Source of the DNA: Oscillospiraceae bacterium
GTDB taxonomy: Bacteria; Bacillota; Clostridia; Oscillospirales; CAG-272
DNA length: 61,778 nucleotides
Direction: 5' to 3'
Assembly (NCBI GenBank): GCA_015063485.1
Contig: SVUA01000008.1
Location: 1 to 61,778, forward strand
Shown: positions 48,113 through 58,231 of the stretch, one piece after another
How positions within the stretch are numbered: the stretch's first letter is position 1
How the letters are laid out: each line of letters opens with the position of its first letter
The notes under the pieces: generated by a model
What the model was told of the DNA's origin: nothing
The model's database searches: none
Seen by the model: only the letters and a program-made list of their open reading frames with translations
Position numbers and translations under genes: made by a program

Positions 48113-50233
48113 ATGGCAAGAGAATATTCACTTGAAAAAACAAGAAATATCGGTATCATGGCTCACATCGATGCCGGTAAAACAACTACTACCGAGAGAA
48201 TTTTGTTCTACACGGGTAAGACGCACAAGATCGGTGAGACTCACGAGGGTGCGGCAACTATGGACTGGATGGCACAGGAGCAGGAGAGAGGTATTACCAT
48301 TACTTCTGCTGCAACCACTTGTTTCTGGGCGCACACTGACTATCACAACGATCCCGCAGCCGCAAAGGCTAACACGCACCGCATAAACATCATTGATACT
48401 CCCGGTCACGTTGACTTCACTGTTGAAGTTGAGCGTTCGCTCCGCGTACTTGACGGTTCTGTAACCGTTCTTTGCGCAAAGGGCGGCGTTGAGCCTCAGT
48501 CTGAGACCGTTTGGCGTCAGGCTGATAAGTATGGCGTACCGCGTATGGCATATATCAATAAAATGGACATCACGGGCGCAGACTTTTTCCGCGTTGTCGG
48601 AATGATGAAGGAAAGACTTCACGCAAATGCTGTTCCGATCCAGCTTCCTATCGGTAAGGAATCTCAGTTCAGAGGAATTATCGACCTTATGAAGATGGAA
48701 GCAGACGTTTACTACGACGATCTTGGTAAGGACATGAGAGTGGAAGAGATCCCCGCTGACATGATGGATCAGGCAGAGGAATACCGCTCCGCTATGATCG
48801 AGTCCATTTGCGAGACCGACGAGGAGCTTTTCGAGAAGTACTGCGAGGGAGAGGATATCTCCATTGCCGAGCTTAAGGCTGCTCTTAGAAAGGCAACCAT
48901 CGATAACAAGATAGTTCCCGTTGTTTGCGGAACTTCTTACAAGAACAAGGGCGTTCAGAAGCTCCTTGACGCAGTTATCGATTATATGCCTGCTCCTACC
49001 GACATTCCCGCTATCAAGGGTATCAATCCCGATACCGAGGAAGAGGACGTAAGACACGCTTCCGATGAAGAGCCTTTCTCTGCGCTCGCATTCAAGATCA
49101 TGACCGACCCGTTCGTTGGAAAGCTTTGCTTCTTCCGCGTATACTCGGGTATGATCTCGTCGGGTTCTACCGCGTATAACTCCTCGAAGCGCGCAAGAGA
49201 ACGTTTTGGACGTATTCTCCAGATGCACGCAAATGAGCGCGCGGATATCGACGTATGTTACAGCGGAGATATCGCTGCTGTTGTTGGTGTCAAGAACACT
49301 ACCACGGGTGATACCTTCTGTGATGAAAAGAATCCTATAATTCTTGAGAACATGGAATTCCCCGAGCCCGTTATCCGTGTTGCTATCGAGCCTAAGACTC
49401 GCGCAGGACAGGAAAAGATGGGTATTGCTCTTGCGAAGCTTGCAGAGGAAGACCCCACGTTCCGTACCTATACGGACGACGAGACCGGACAAACCATTAT
49501 CGCAGGTATGGGTGAGCTTCACCTTGAGATCATCGTTGACCGTTTGCTCCGCGAATTTAAGGTCGAAGCAAACATCGGTGCGCCTCAGGTTGCATACAAG
49601 GAGACCGTTCGTCAGAAGGTCGACCACGAGTGCAAGTACAAGCGTCAGTCCGGTGGTTCAGGTCAGTACGGTCACGTTAAGCTCATTCTCGAGCCGAACG
49701 AGCCCGGTAAGGGATACGAATTCGTTAACGCTGTTACGGGCGGAGCAATTCCGAAGGAATTTATCGAGCCTGTTAACCAAGGTATTCAGGGCGCAATGCA
49801 GAGCGGTGTTCTTGCAGGCTACAACGTAGTTGACGTTAAGATCACGCTTTACGATGGTTCTTACCACGAAGTCGACTCTTCGGAAATGGCATTCAAGATC
49901 GCCGGTTCTATGGCGTTTAAGGAAGCTATGAGAAAGGCAGACCCCGTTCTCACCGAGCCGATCATGAAGGTCGTTACCATCGTTCCCGACGATTACCTCG
50001 GAGACGTTATCGGCGGATTCAACTCTCGCCGCGGACAGATCCAGTCTATGGATCCCGTGAGCGGAGCGCAGCAGATCACTGCAATGGTTCCTCTGTCAGA
50101 GATGTTCGGTTACGCAACCGATCTTCGTTCTATGACTCAGGGACGTGGACAGTATTCTATGGAACCCAGCCACTTCGCTGAAGTTCCGAAGTCCATTCAG
50201 GAAAAAATTATATCTGCCCGTGCAAAAGGCTGA
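48113..50233 (+). CDS. fusA: Elongation factor G
   Basis: 706 residues. G-domain motifs [30 protein letters not shown] and [10 protein letters not shown]; domain IV with [11 protein letters not shown]; domain V with [13 protein letters not shown]. It drives ribosomal translocation with GTP and ribosome recycling with RRF. It lies 50 nt after rpsG with the site AAGGAGAAG, in the classical str operon order. Confidence 0.97.
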   Translation: MAREYSLEKTRNIGIMAHIDAGKTTTTERILFYTGKTHKIGETHEGAATMDWMAQEQERGITITSAATTCFWAHTDYHNDPAAAKANTHRINIIDTPGHVDFTVEVERSLRVLDGSVTVLCAKGGVEPQSETVWRQADKYGVPRMAYINKMDITGADFFRVVGMMKERLHANAVPIQLPIGKESQFRGIIDLMKMEADVYYDDLGKDMRVEEIPADMMDQAEEYRSAMIESICETDEELFEKYCEGEDISIAELKAALRKATIDNKIVPVVCGTSYKNKGVQKLLDAVIDYMPAPTDIPAIKGINPDTEEEDVRHASDEEPFSALAFKIMTDPFVGKLCFFRVYSGMISSGSTAYNSSKRARERFGRILQMHANERADIDVCYSGDIAAVVGVKNTTTGDTFCDEKNPIILENMEFPEPVIRVAIEPKTRAGQEKMGIALAKLAEEDPTFRTYTDDETGQTIIAGMGELHLEIIVDRLLREFKVEANIGAPQVAYKETVRQKVDHECKYKRQSGGSGQYGHVKLILEPNEPGKGYEFVNAVTGGAIPKEFIEPVNQGIQGAMQSGVLAGYNVVDVKITLYDGSYHEVDSSEMAFKIAGSMAFKEAMRKADPVLTEPIMKVVTIVPDDYLGDVIGGFNSRRGQIQSMDPVSGAQQITAMVPLSEMFGYATDLRSMTQGRGQYSMEPSHFAEVPKSIQEKIISARAKG

Positions 50234-50282
50234 TATATAGAAAACAAAAAATAATTTATTTTAATAACGGAGGAAATTCAAA

Positions 50283-51488
50283 ATGGCAAAGGCTACATTT
50301 GAACGCACAAAGCCCCACGTAAACATTGGTACCATCGGACACGTTGACCATGGTAAAACTACTCTTACCGCTGCTATCACCAAGACCCTCGGTCTTCAGA
50401 ACGGTAACGTTGAATTCATGGCATATGACCAGATCGACAACGCTCCCGAAGAGAGAGCAAGAGGTATCACAATCAACACCAGACACGTTGAGTACGAGAC
50501 TGAAACTCGTCACTACGCACACGTTGACTGCCCCGGTCACGCTGACTATGTTAAGAACATGATCACCGGTGCAGCGCAGATGGACGGCGCTATCCTCGTT
50601 GTTGCAGGTACCGACGGACCTCTCCAGCAGACTCGCGAGCACGTTCTTCTTGCTCGTCAGGTTGGCGTTCCCGCAATCGTTGTATTCATGAACAAGACTG
50701 ACCTCGTTGACGACGAGGAGCTTCTTGACCTCGTAGAGATGGAGATCCGCGATCTTCTTTCTTCCTACGATTTCCCCGGCGACGATACTCCTATCGTTCG
50801 CGGATCCGCTCGTGATGCTCTTGAGTCCGCTAATACGGATATCAACGCTCCCGAGTACGCTCCTATCCTTGAGCTCATGAGTGAGGTTGACAGCTTCATT
50901 CCTACTCCTGAGCGTCAGGCAGACCTCGACTTCCTTATGCCCGTCGAGGACGTATTCTCCATTTCCGGACGTGGTACCGTTGCTACCGGTCGTGTAGAGC
51001 GTGGTACTGTTAAGGTTGGTGACGTTGTTGAGATCGTTGGTCTTTCCGACGAGAAGAAGAACACCACCGTTACCGGAGTTGAGATGTTCCACAAGCTTCT
51101 TCCTCAGGCAGAGGCTGGTGACAACATCGGTGCTCTTCTCCGTGGTGTTGCTAAAGATGAGATCGAGCGTGGACAGGTTCTCGCTAAGCCCGGTTCCGTT
51201 CATCCTCACACCAAGTTTGTAGGACACGTATACGTTCTTACCGAGAAGGAAGGCGGACGTAAGAAGCCCTTCTTCGCTGGTTACAGACCTCAGTTCTACT
51301 TCAGAACTACCGACGTTACCGGTGTTATCGAGCTTCCCGCAGGCGTTGATATGTGCCGCCCCGGCGATAACGTTGATATGACCGTTGAGCTCATCACTCC
51401 TATCGCTTGCGAAGAGGGACTCCGCTTCGCTATCCGTGAGGGTGGTAGAACCGTTGGTTCCGGCGTCGTTTCCAACATTCTTGCATAA
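50283..51488 (+). CDS. tuf: Elongation factor Tu
   Basis: 401 residues. GTPase motifs [22 protein letters not shown] and [11 protein letters not shown]-terminal domains ending [15 protein letters not shown]. It delivers aminoacyl-tRNA to the ribosome. It is the last gene of the str operon, with a strong ribosome site (ACGGAGGAAA), and shows highly biased codons. Confidence 0.98.
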   Translation: MAKATFERTKPHVNIGTIGHVDHGKTTLTAAITKTLGLQNGNVEFMAYDQIDNAPEERARGITINTRHVEYETETRHYAHVDCPGHADYVKNMITGAAQMDGAILVVAGTDGPLQQTREHVLLARQVGVPAIVVFMNKTDLVDDEELLDLVEMEIRDLLSSYDFPGDDTPIVRGSARDALESANTDINAPEYAPILELMSEVDSFIPTPERQADLDFLMPVEDVFSISGRGTVATGRVERGTVKVGDVVEIVGLSDEKKNTTVTGVEMFHKLLPQAEAGDNIGALLRGVAKDEIERGQVLAKPGSVHPHTKFVGHVYVLTEKEGGRKKPFFAGYRPQFYFRTTDVTGVIELPAGVDMCRPGDNVDMTVELITPIACEEGLRFAIREGGRTVGSGVVSNILA

Positions 51489-51508
51489 GATTAGTTGACA
51501 CGCTTTTG

Positions 51509-51535
51509 TTCCCGAGGTCTTTTTGACCTCGGGAA
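51509..51535 (+). terminator. Terminator of the str operon
   Basis: TTCCCGAGGTC-TTTTT-GACCTCGGGAA, an 11-bp perfect stem, followed by TTTAT. Confidence 0.88.
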
Positions 51536-51622
51536 TTTATATGGATGCGCAGGACGCGCTTAAGAATCTTCAAAAACTTTCAAAAAAAGGTCATGTAAAA
51601 CATTTTAAGAATTTTTTGAAAT

Positions 51623-51673
51623 CCAAAAACTTTTTTTAAAAGTTTTTGGTGGAGTATGGGGCAAAGCCCCATA
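51623..51673. repeat. Two tandem hairpins upstream of the FMN riboswitch
   Basis: CCAAAAACTTTT..AAAAGTTTTTGG (51623-51649) is followed by TATGGGGC-AAA-GCCCCATA (51655-51673). Preceding bases (GACGCGC.., CTTTC..) resemble the interiors of the type A repeats. No clear promoter for the riboswitch transcript was found here, so it may start further upstream. Confidence 0.55.
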
Positions 51674-51680
51674 AACTAAA

Positions 51681-51879
51681 CACTTCAGGGATTGGTGAAA
51701 TTCCATACCGGCGGTAAAGTCCGCGAACTCTGGTATCAGAGCCGAGCAGGTGAGACTCCTGCACCGACGGTAAAGTCCGGATGAGAGAAGATATCATATG
51801 CGTGAACACTGGAATATTTACGCTCATACATACGTATCTTCTCCCAAAGATCTTTAATTAGATAAAGGGAGAATTTTTT
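51681..51879 (+). promoter_or_regulatory. FMN riboswitch (RFN element) with terminator platform
   Basis: The RFN core is near consensus: CTTCAGGG, TGAAATTCC, CCGGCGGTAAAGTCCGCGA, TGAGACTCCTGCACCGACGG and GTCCGGATG (51683-51783). P1 (CTTC, 51683; GAAG, 51787) competes with an antiterminator: GAGAAGATAT (51785-51794) with GTATCTTCTC (51834-51843). The terminator is TTCTCCC (51839-51845) with GGGAGAA (51867-51873) and six T, and the ATG follows at once. Its 3' arm is also the ribosome site of ribU. FMN binding should favour the terminator and hide the ribosome site. Confidence 0.95.
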
Positions 51880-52572
51880 ATGAATAACAAGGCAAAAAAC
51901 TCACAACAAATAAAAAAAATCACAGCTCTTGCCGTATTTGCGGCGGTAGCGTATGCGGTACATTTCGTTCACATACCCGTGGCGTTCTTGAATCTTGACT
52001 TTAAGGACGTTATAACTACGGTTTGCGGAATGTATTTCGGTCCTGTATCGGGTGTGGTAGTCGCACTCATAGTGCCGATCTTGGAATATCCTACAAGCTC
52101 AACAGGCCCTTACGGTTTGATAATGAATATAATCAGCAGCGTGACCTTTGTAGGAGTGGCAAGTGTTGTTTATCGCTTTAAGAAAACACTTTCGGGTGCT
52201 ATTGCGGCACTCTGCGCAGCAGTTCTTTCAATGACAGCAATTATGATGATAGCAAACCTCTTCATTACTCCTTTTTATATGGGAATTTCAAGAGCAGCGG
52301 TGGTCGAGTACATACCAAAGCTTCTTTTGCCGTTCAATGCTATCAAGGCACTGCTTAACGCTGCGCTGACGCTCTGTCTCTATAAGCCTTTGACGAACGT
52401 TTTGAAGAAAACGGGCTTTGGAAAGCAAAGCGTATATGTCGAGCTTGATGCGTCGGCACAAAGACAGGCAAAGCTTCGCTCTATCATAGTATGGATAGTC
52501 GGCGGAAGCATCGCCATCGTGTCGCTTTGTATAATCTTTTTTGTGCTTGGCGGAAGCATAGCTTTTAATTAA
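51880..52572 (+). CDS. ribU: Riboflavin ECF transporter substrate-binding subunit RibU
   Basis: 230 residues with about six membrane segments. AVAYAVHFVHIPVAFLNLDFKDVITTVCGMYFGPVSG and the ..EYPTSSTGPYGLIMN.. stretch fit RibU-type S components. It binds riboflavin at the outer face and works with a shared energising module (EcfA, EcfA', EcfT) encoded elsewhere. Control by the FMN riboswitch upstream agrees with this. Monocistronic; a weak hairpin (CTTGTTTTT/AAAAACAGG, ~52585-52605) follows. Confidence 0.93.
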   Translation: MNNKAKNSQQIKKITALAVFAAVAYAVHFVHIPVAFLNLDFKDVITTVCGMYFGPVSGVVVALIVPILEYPTSSTGPYGLIMNIISSVTFVGVASVVYRFKKTLSGAIAALCAAVLSMTAIMMIANLFITPFYMGISRAAVVEYIPKLLLPFNAIKALLNAALTLCLYKPLTNVLKKTGFGKQSVYVELDASAQRQAKLRSIIVWIVGGSIAIVSLCIIFFVLGGSIAFN

Positions 52573-52605
52573 CGTAGAAAAATTCTTGTTTTTTTGAAAA
52601 ACAGG

Positions 52606-52634
52606 TTGAAAAAAAACAGATCATATGATATACT
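52606..52634 (+). promoter_or_regulatory. Promoter of the SAM-I controlled operon
   Basis: TTGAAA (52606-52611), 17 nt, TATACT (52629-52634), about 25 nt before the riboswitch. Confidence 0.7.
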
Positions 52635-52657
52635 ATAAAAGATAACGAAATATATAT

Positions 52658-52783
52658 TATCTTATCAAGAGTGGCGGAGGGACAGGCCCTATGAAACCAC
52701 GGCAACCTGCGTTTGAGCGTAAGGTGCTAATTCCGGAAGATGAGACACATTTATCTCCGGGGGAAAGCCTCGGAGATTTTTTT
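52658..52783 (+). promoter_or_regulatory. SAM-I riboswitch (S box) with terminator platform
   Basis: The S-box consensus is clear: CTTATCAAGAG, GGCGGAGGGACAGGCCC, TATGAAACCACGGCAACC and AAGGTGCTAATTCC. P1 pairs TCTTATC (52660-52666) with GATGAGA (52739-52745). The terminator is ATCTCCG (52753-52759) with CGGAGAT (52771-52777) and seven T. An antiterminator is available: CCGGAAGAT (52733-52741) with ATCTCCGG (52753-52760), one bulge. SAM binding should stop transcription before the lipoprotein gene and metK. A long reading frame through the aptamer from its internal ATG 52691 is not a gene. Confidence 0.96.
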
Positions 52784-52798
52784 GAACAAGGAGGAATT

Positions 52799-53491
52799 AT
52801 GGAAAAATTTGTTAGATGCCTAATAATTTGTTTACTTTGTTTTGCTATGATGATCTCCTTTGTTTCTTGCGGGGGAGACGATGTTGATGAAGAGACATCC
52901 AAAGCAGATGAATGCACGGAAGATCTCAGCAATGTGAAATATTACAAACCTGTCATATATCTATATCCAGAGGCTGATACGATTTGTTCGGTCAAGCTGA
53001 CACTTGACGGAGAAGTAACGTGTACTTATCCTGAATATGAAGCTGACGGCTGGCAGAATTTCGTGGCGAGACCTGACGGTACGCTCGTATTTCCAAACGG
53101 AAGGGAATATTACTGCTTGTATTGGGAAGGCGTTTCGGATATGAGCGTTGATTATAGCAAGGGCTTTTGCGTTAAGGGGGAGGACTCGGCAAAATTCCTT
53201 GAAAAGACACTTGCCGATATCGGACTTAATGAACGCGAAGCAAACGAGTTTATAATATATTGGCTGCCTTTGCTGGAAGCGAATAATTATAATGTGATAT
53301 CGTTTCAGGGAGATAACTATAAAAATTCCGCGGAGCTTGATATAACTCCTGCTCCCGACAGCATACTCCGCGTGTATATGGCGTATTATGCAAGTGACGA
53401 ATACGTTGAGATCGAGCCTCAAAGTTTTGACGGATTTGAGCGAAATGGCTTTACCGTTGTTGAATGGGGCGGCGGAACATTTTCAAAGTAA
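52799..53491 (+). CDS. Putative lipoprotein under SAM-I riboswitch control
   Basis: 230 residues. MEKFVRCLIICLLCFAMMISFVSC is a lipoprotein signal; Cys24 would be lipidated. After an acidic linker the mature domain begins YYKPVIYLYPEADTICSVKL and includes CTYPEYEADGWQNFVARPDG and WEGVSDM. KPVIYLYP is a recurring hallmark of uncharacterised secreted proteins; I know no assigned function. ATG 52799 follows AAGGAGGAATT directly after the riboswitch terminator. metK starts 25 nt later with no terminator between, so the two genes share SAM control. A role in methionine or sulfur supply is possible but unproven. Confidence 0.75.
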   Translation: MEKFVRCLIICLLCFAMMISFVSCGGDDVDEETSKADECTEDLSNVKYYKPVIYLYPEADTICSVKLTLDGEVTCTYPEYEADGWQNFVARPDGTLVFPNGREYYCLYWEGVSDMSVDYSKGFCVKGEDSAKFLEKTLADIGLNEREANEFIIYWLPLLEANNYNVISFQGDNYKNSAELDITPAPDSILRVYMAYYASDEYVEIEPQSFDGFERNGFTVVEWGGGTFSK

Positions 53492-53516
53492 GTAAACAAA
53501 AGAGAGGAAAATAAAA

Positions 53517-54701
53517 ATGAAAAAAATGCTTTTTACATCAGAATCGGTAACAGAAGGACATCCCGATAAAATCTGCGATAAAATTTCGGACGCTATACTT
53601 GACGAGCTTCTTCGCCAAGACCCTATGTCTCGCGTCGCGTGTGAGACCTTCTGTACCACGGGTCTTGTTACCGTAATGGGAGAGATAACGACAAAGGCTT
53701 ACGTTGATTTCCAGACCATCGTTCGCGAAACTGTCCGCGAGATAGGATATACCCGCGCAAAGTTCGGCTTTGACTGTGACAGCTGCGCGGTCATCAGCTC
53801 TATTCATGAGCAGTCGCCCGATATTGCAATGGGCGTTGACAAATCGCTTGAGGCTAAAGAGGGCGAGATGAACGACGGACTTGATACGGGTGCGGGAGAC
53901 CAAGGACTTATGTTCGGATACGCTTGTAACGAGACAAAAGAGCTTATGCCTCTGCCGATATCCCTTGCTCATAAGCTTGCTATAAGACTTACAGAGGTAA
54001 GAAAGAACGGAACTCTTAGCTATCTCCGTCCTGACGGAAAAACACAGGTGACCGTTGAATATCACGACGACAAGCCTGTTCGTGTTGATACTGTCGTTAT
54101 TTCCTCACAGCATGGCGCGGAGGTCGAGCTTTCGCAGATCCGCGAGGATATTATCCGCGAGGTAATTACGCCTATCGTTCCCGCACAGCTTATGGACGCT
54201 GAAACTAAAATATACGTAAATCCCACGGGACGCTTCGTTGTTGGAGGTCCTGCGGGTGACACGGGTCTTACGGGCCGTAAGATAATCGTTGATACTTACG
54301 GCGGATATGCGCGTCACGGCGGCGGAGCTTTCTCAGGAAAAGATCCGACAAAGGTAGACCGTTCAGCGTCTTACGCGGCGCGTTATATCGCAAAGAATGT
54401 CGTAGCGGCAGGACTTGCCGATAAGTGCGAGGTTCAGGTTGCGTACGCTATCGGTGTTGCTAAGCCCGTTTCGGTCATGATAGATACCTTTGGTACGGGT
54501 AAGGTCGACGAGGAGAAGATCTCGGTGGCAGTAGACAAGCTGTTTGACCTTCGTCCCGCGGCTATTATCAAGAGATTTGACCTTCGCCGTCCGATATACT
54601 GTCAGACTGCGGCTTACGGTCACATGGGACGCGAGGATATCGATCTTCCTTGGGAAAAGACCGATATGGCAGAGGAGCTTAAAAAAGCGCTTAATTTCTA
54701 A
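53517..54701 (+). CDS. metK: S-adenosylmethionine synthetase
   Basis: 394 residues. [23 protein letters not shown], the ATP-binding [12 protein letters not shown] and the P-loop-like [16 protein letters not shown] are diagnostic. It makes SAM from methionine and ATP, in the cytoplasm. It lies downstream of a SAM-I riboswitch and a lipoprotein gene, so feedback repression by its product is expected. The ribosome site is AGAGAGGAAAA. Confidence 0.97.
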   Translation: MKKMLFTSESVTEGHPDKICDKISDAILDELLRQDPMSRVACETFCTTGLVTVMGEITTKAYVDFQTIVRETVREIGYTRAKFGFDCDSCAVISSIHEQSPDIAMGVDKSLEAKEGEMNDGLDTGAGDQGLMFGYACNETKELMPLPISLAHKLAIRLTEVRKNGTLSYLRPDGKTQVTVEYHDDKPVRVDTVVISSQHGAEVELSQIREDIIREVITPIVPAQLMDAETKIYVNPTGRFVVGGPAGDTGLTGRKIIVDTYGGYARHGGGAFSGKDPTKVDRSASYAARYIAKNVVAAGLADKCEVQVAYAIGVAKPVSVMIDTFGTGKVDEEKISVAVDKLFDLRPAAIIKRFDLRRPIYCQTAAYGHMGREDIDLPWEKTDMAEELKKALNF

Positions 54702-54716
54702 AAAGACACGGTGACG

Positions 54717-54751
54717 CGCGGCAACGGTGGCAAAGATGGCTGTTGCCGCGT
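54717..54751 (+). terminator. Terminator-like hairpin after metK
   Basis: CGCGGCAAC (54717-54725) pairs with GTTGCCGCG (54742-54750); the T-run after it is weak (TAAGTCTTT). Confidence 0.65.
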
Positions 54752-54782
54752 AAGTCTTTAAAAGTTTTACGGGATTTTAGAT

Positions 54783-55093
54783 TTCAAATTTTGATTTATC
54801 GGTGGGTTTGTTTAACGAAACAGCTACGCACGAATGAAACGATTTTCACCAAGAGCCTTCTCCAGCGTGAGAATCTTGTTGCAAGCAACAGCCAAGTCCG
54901 ACAAGTCGGACATTGGGTGGATTTTGCGAAGCAAAAGACGGATGAGGAGATCGCCGTTTAGCCTATACATAATTTGCTCTCCTCATCAGTCACCTTCGGT
55001 GACAGCTTCTCCGCTGGAGAAGCCTTTGGTTCTAAACGTTTACTTTTATTCTCCACATTTTAATATTTCAAACTGATCGATAAACCGCAATTT
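54783..55093 (-). repeat. Dispersed TIR element, copy 5 (311 bp, type B interior)
   Basis: In reverse orientation: TTCAAATTTTGATTTATCGG at 54783 and CGATAAACCGCAATTT ending 55093. The interior palindromes are those of copy 3, including CTTCTCCGCTGGAGAAG, GTCACCTTCGGTGAC and AGTCCGACAAGTCGGACA. It fills the 433-nt gap between metK and recD2. A 34-nt spacer and AAAGGAGGATATT then lead to recD2; no promoter could be supported. Confidence 0.85.
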
Positions 55094-55134
55094 ATTTAAC
55101 ATAATTATTTTTAATCAAAAAAGGAGGATATTGT

Positions 55135-57384
55135 ATGAGTGATTTCGAAAGCATCGAAAGAGCTGACGAGCGTTCGGGATTACAGAAGCTCGAGGGCAGT
55201 ATCGAGCATATCGTTTACACAAACGAAGACAATGGTTACACGATATGCGACATGGCTATCGATGACGATGAGATAATAACCATCGTCGGTATAATGCCCA
55301 TGCTTTGTGTTGGCGACAAGATGCGCGTTTATGGTAAATGGACGCACAATCAAAAGTACGGCAAACAGTTTTCTGTCGAGCAATACGAGCGCATGATGCC
55401 TGCGGACACAGCGTCTATCCTCCGATATCTTGCCTCACGCGCGATAAAGGGAATAGGTCCGAAAACTGCGCAGAGGATAGTCGACGAATTCGGCGAGGAC
55501 ACGTTCGACGTAATTGAGAACCACCCCGAATGGCTTGCCGAAATAAAGGGAATATCCATGAAGCTTGCGATGTCGGCGTCCGAGAGCTTCAAGGAGCAGG
55601 CGGGCATACGCACGGCTATGATGTTTTTCAGAGAGTGGTTCGGCGTTGCTACCACGGTAAAGATATATAAGAAATGGGGAAGCGCGGCGGTAGATATCGC
55701 AAAGAAAAATCCGTATAGGCTTTGCAATGAGATAGACGGAATAGGCTTTGAAAAAGCGGACTCTCTTGCGGTAAAACTCGGTGTCGTTAACGACAATTTC
55801 GACCGCATAATGAGCGGTATCCGTTACGTTTTAACGCAGAACGCGATACAGAACGGTCATACCTGTCTGCCAAGAGAAAAGCTCCGCGACAGCGCGGCTA
55901 TGCTCCTTGGCGTTAGTGATACGCAAACCGACGAGGCTATTACCGAGCTTATACGCGAGGCAAGGCTTTGCTACGTCGTTCAAAACGACAGACAGATGAT
56001 ATATGACGCGCAAACCTACGAGGCTGAAAAATATATAGCCGACAAGCTCGTGCGGATAGACCGCATGTGCGCATCTCTTGACCTTGAGGATATAGACAGA
56101 TTTATTGAAAACGAGGAGGCTAAAAGCGGTATCCGTTACGCTTATTTGCAAAAAAAGGCGATATCCGATGCTCTGCGGTACGGCGTTATGATCTTGACAG
56201 GCGGACCAGGAACGGGAAAAACGACCGTCGTACGCGCGCTTATACATATTTTTGACAGCATGGGCTTTGATATTGCCCTTGCCGCGCCCACGGGAAGAGC
56301 CGCGAAGAGACTTTCCGAGGCAACCTCTATGGAAGCAAAAACTATCCACCGTTTGCTCGAAATGTCATACGACGTAAACGGTCACGCCGCGTTTTGCCGA
56401 AACGAGCACGATCTTCTCGACGAGCAGGTCATTATCGTTGACGAAGCTTCAATGATAGACAACGCGCTCATGCACGCGCTCTTGAAAGCGATAAAGCCTG
56501 GGGCAAGGCTTATAATCATAGGCGACTCCGACCAGCTTGCCTCAGTCGGCGCGGGAAACGTGCTCCGCGATATAATAGATAGCGATAGATTCGCGACAGT
56601 CCGACTCAACGAGATATTCCGTCAGGCTCAGGCGAGTCTTATCGTTACGAACGCACATGCGATAAACGAGGGCAAAATGCCACGCCTTGATATAAAGGAC
56701 AACGACTTTTTCTTTCTTCGCAGAAGCACAGACCGAGATATCGCCGCGACGGTTGCTGACCTTTGCAAGAACCGATTGCCAAAGACCTACGGTGACATGG
56801 CGCGAAACGGTACACAGGTCATCTCTCCCTCACGAAAGGGCGAGGCTGGTACTGAAAACCTGAACGTGATATTGCAGGAAATGCTCAATCCCCGTTCAAA
56901 TCAACGCAGAGAGCATACGTTCAGGGAGCGTATCTTCCGCGAGGGCGACAGAGTCATGCAAACGCGCAACAATTACGATATCGTTTGGACGCGCGTATAC
57001 GACGATAAAACGGGAAACGGCATATTCAACGGAGATATAGGCGTTATCGAGGAGATAAACAATCCTGAAAGCGAAATGACAGTGCTTTTCGATGACAGAC
57101 GCGTGATATACGATTTTTCAATGCTTGAGGACATTGAACACGCGTACGCCGTTACGGTCCATAAGAGTCAGGGCAGTGAATACCCCATCGTAATAGTTCC
57201 CATGTGCAGCGCGGCGCAGATGCTTCTCACAAGAAATCTTCTTTACACGGCGGTAACTCGAGCGCAGAGCATGGTAATACTTGTAGGGCGCGAGGACGTT
57301 ATTGCGCAAATGGTTGAAAATAACCGTCAGACCATGAGATACACGGGACTTTGCCATTGGCTTTCCGAGCATAAGGAGAGATAA
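55135..57384 (+). CDS. recD2: RecD2-type 5'-3' DNA helicase
   Basis: 749 residues. The N-terminal region (~18-90) is the extra OB-like domain of RecD2, followed by tandem helix-hairpin-helix elements (IKGIGPKTAQRIVDEFG). The helicase core has GGPGTGKTTVV (~356), VDEASMID, GDSDQLASVGAGN and the UvrD-like C-terminal YAVTVHKSQGSEYP with LLYTAVTRA. RecD2 works without RecBC, in repair and replication-fork processing, and can affect uptake of DNA. Its stop overlaps the comF start by one base, so the two are translationally coupled. Confidence 0.93.
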   Translation: MSDFESIERADERSGLQKLEGSIEHIVYTNEDNGYTICDMAIDDDEIITIVGIMPMLCVGDKMRVYGKWTHNQKYGKQFSVEQYERMMPADTASILRYLASRAIKGIGPKTAQRIVDEFGEDTFDVIENHPEWLAEIKGISMKLAMSASESFKEQAGIRTAMMFFREWFGVATTVKIYKKWGSAAVDIAKKNPYRLCNEIDGIGFEKADSLAVKLGVVNDNFDRIMSGIRYVLTQNAIQNGHTCLPREKLRDSAAMLLGVSDTQTDEAITELIREARLCYVVQNDRQMIYDAQTYEAEKYIADKLVRIDRMCASLDLEDIDRFIENEEAKSGIRYAYLQKKAISDALRYGVMILTGGPGTGKTTVVRALIHIFDSMGFDIALAAPTGRAAKRLSEATSMEAKTIHRLLEMSYDVNGHAAFCRNEHDLLDEQVIIVDEASMIDNALMHALLKAIKPGARLIIIGDSDQLASVGAGNVLRDIIDSDRFATVRLNEIFRQAQASLIVTNAHAINEGKMPRLDIKDNDFFFLRRSTDRDIAATVADLCKNRLPKTYGDMARNGTQVISPSRKGEAGTENLNVILQEMLNPRSNQRREHTFRERIFREGDRVMQTRNNYDIVWTRVYDDKTGNGIFNGDIGVIEEINNPESEMTVLFDDRRVIYDFSMLEDIEHAYAVTVHKSQGSEYPIVIVPMCSAAQMLLTRNLLYTAVTRAQSMVILVGREDVIAQMVENNRQTMRYTGLCHWLSEHKER

Positions 57385-58121
57385 TGACCTTTCGTGAATT
57401 CAAAGACCGCTTTTTTGCGATGCGCAAATGTGTCGGTTGCGGAAAAATACTTGAATACGAGGAACGAGACGAGATATTTTGCGATTCCTGCGCTCTTGCG
57501 TGGAGCGTTGCAAAGACCGAGAGCTGTAAGTCGTGTTTGCAATCGGCAATCGAGTGTACGTGTCAGCCAAAGGAACTTGCAAAAACGGGTTCTCTTTGCT
57601 TAAGAAAACTGATATTTTATCACAAAAGACACGGAACACCGCCGCAACTTCGAATAGTTTACCGCTTAAAGCACCGTCCGCATAAACGTGCGGAAGAATT
57701 TTTAGCTAATGAGCTTTCAAGAGTCATTAAAGAGGAGCTTGATGCTTTGAAAATAATTGACCTTGAGAATGAAGCGGTCATAACCTCTGTTCCACGTTCG
57801 ATAAAGTCGCGCCGAAGATACGGAATAGACCAATCCGAGCGCGTTTCAAGCGCTCTTTCGTCGAATATGGGGATTCCGTACGTTAAAGCTGTCAAAAGAG
57901 CATCTCTATTGTCAAAAGAGCAGAAAAGACTTACGAAGCAAGGGCGTTTTAAAAGCGTTCGCGGACAGTTCGTTATGATCGACGGCGAGAGCGTAGAGGG
58001 AAAGTGCGTTTTCCTTTACGACGACGTTTCGACAACGGGCGCGAGTATGACCGCCTGCGCGGAGCTTTTGAGAAAAGCGGGAGCAAAGGCTATCGTCTGC
58101 CTGTGTATAGCGCAGGATTGA
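57384..58121 (+). CDS. comF: ComF family protein (phosphoribosyltransferase-like)
   Basis: 245 residues. An N-terminal zinc-binding part (CVGCGKILEYEERDEIFCDSC, CKSCLQS) is followed by a phosphoribosyltransferase fold ending with the PRPP loop VFLYDDVSTTGASMTAC (~210-226). ComF proteins act in natural transformation, probably guiding incoming single-stranded DNA. It overlaps recD2 by one base (TAATG), pairing a DNA helicase and a competence protein. Confidence 0.88.
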   Translation: MTFREFKDRFFAMRKCVGCGKILEYEERDEIFCDSCALAWSVAKTESCKSCLQSAIECTCQPKELAKTGSLCLRKLIFYHKRHGTPPQLRIVYRLKHRPHKRAEEFLANELSRVIKEELDALKIIDLENEAVITSVPRSIKSRRRYGIDQSERVSSALSSNMGIPYVKAVKRASLLSKEQKRLTKQGRFKSVRGQFVMIDGESVEGKCVFLYDDVSTTGASMTACAELLRKAGAKAIVCLCIAQD

Positions 58122-58153
58122 AAAATATTGTGAATAAATAGCTTTTGTACGAC

Positions 58154-58191
58154 AAAAAACTATTGCATTTTTCGAAGAACCATTGTATAAT
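58154..58191 (+). promoter_or_regulatory. Promoter of mreB
   Basis: AAAAAACTATTGCAT (58154-58168) contains the -35 box TTGCAT (58163-58168). TATAAT (58186-58191) follows after 17 nt. The upstream string is identical to that of mraZ. Confidence 0.85.
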
Positions 58192-58231
58192 ATAAGGAGA
58201 GGTAAAAATATACGCCAAAATTGGAGGCAGG

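Noticed and set aside
51636-51827. Minus-strand frame over the FMN riboswitch
   Set aside because: The sequence is a near-consensus RFN element on the plus strand. The frame has no ribosome site and no protein similarity.
52691-52798. N-terminal extension of the lipoprotein reading through the SAM riboswitch
   Set aside because: The ATG at 52691 lies within the conserved TATGAAACC of the S box, and the extended frame runs through the terminator. ATG 52799 has a perfect ribosome site and a lipoprotein signal right after it.
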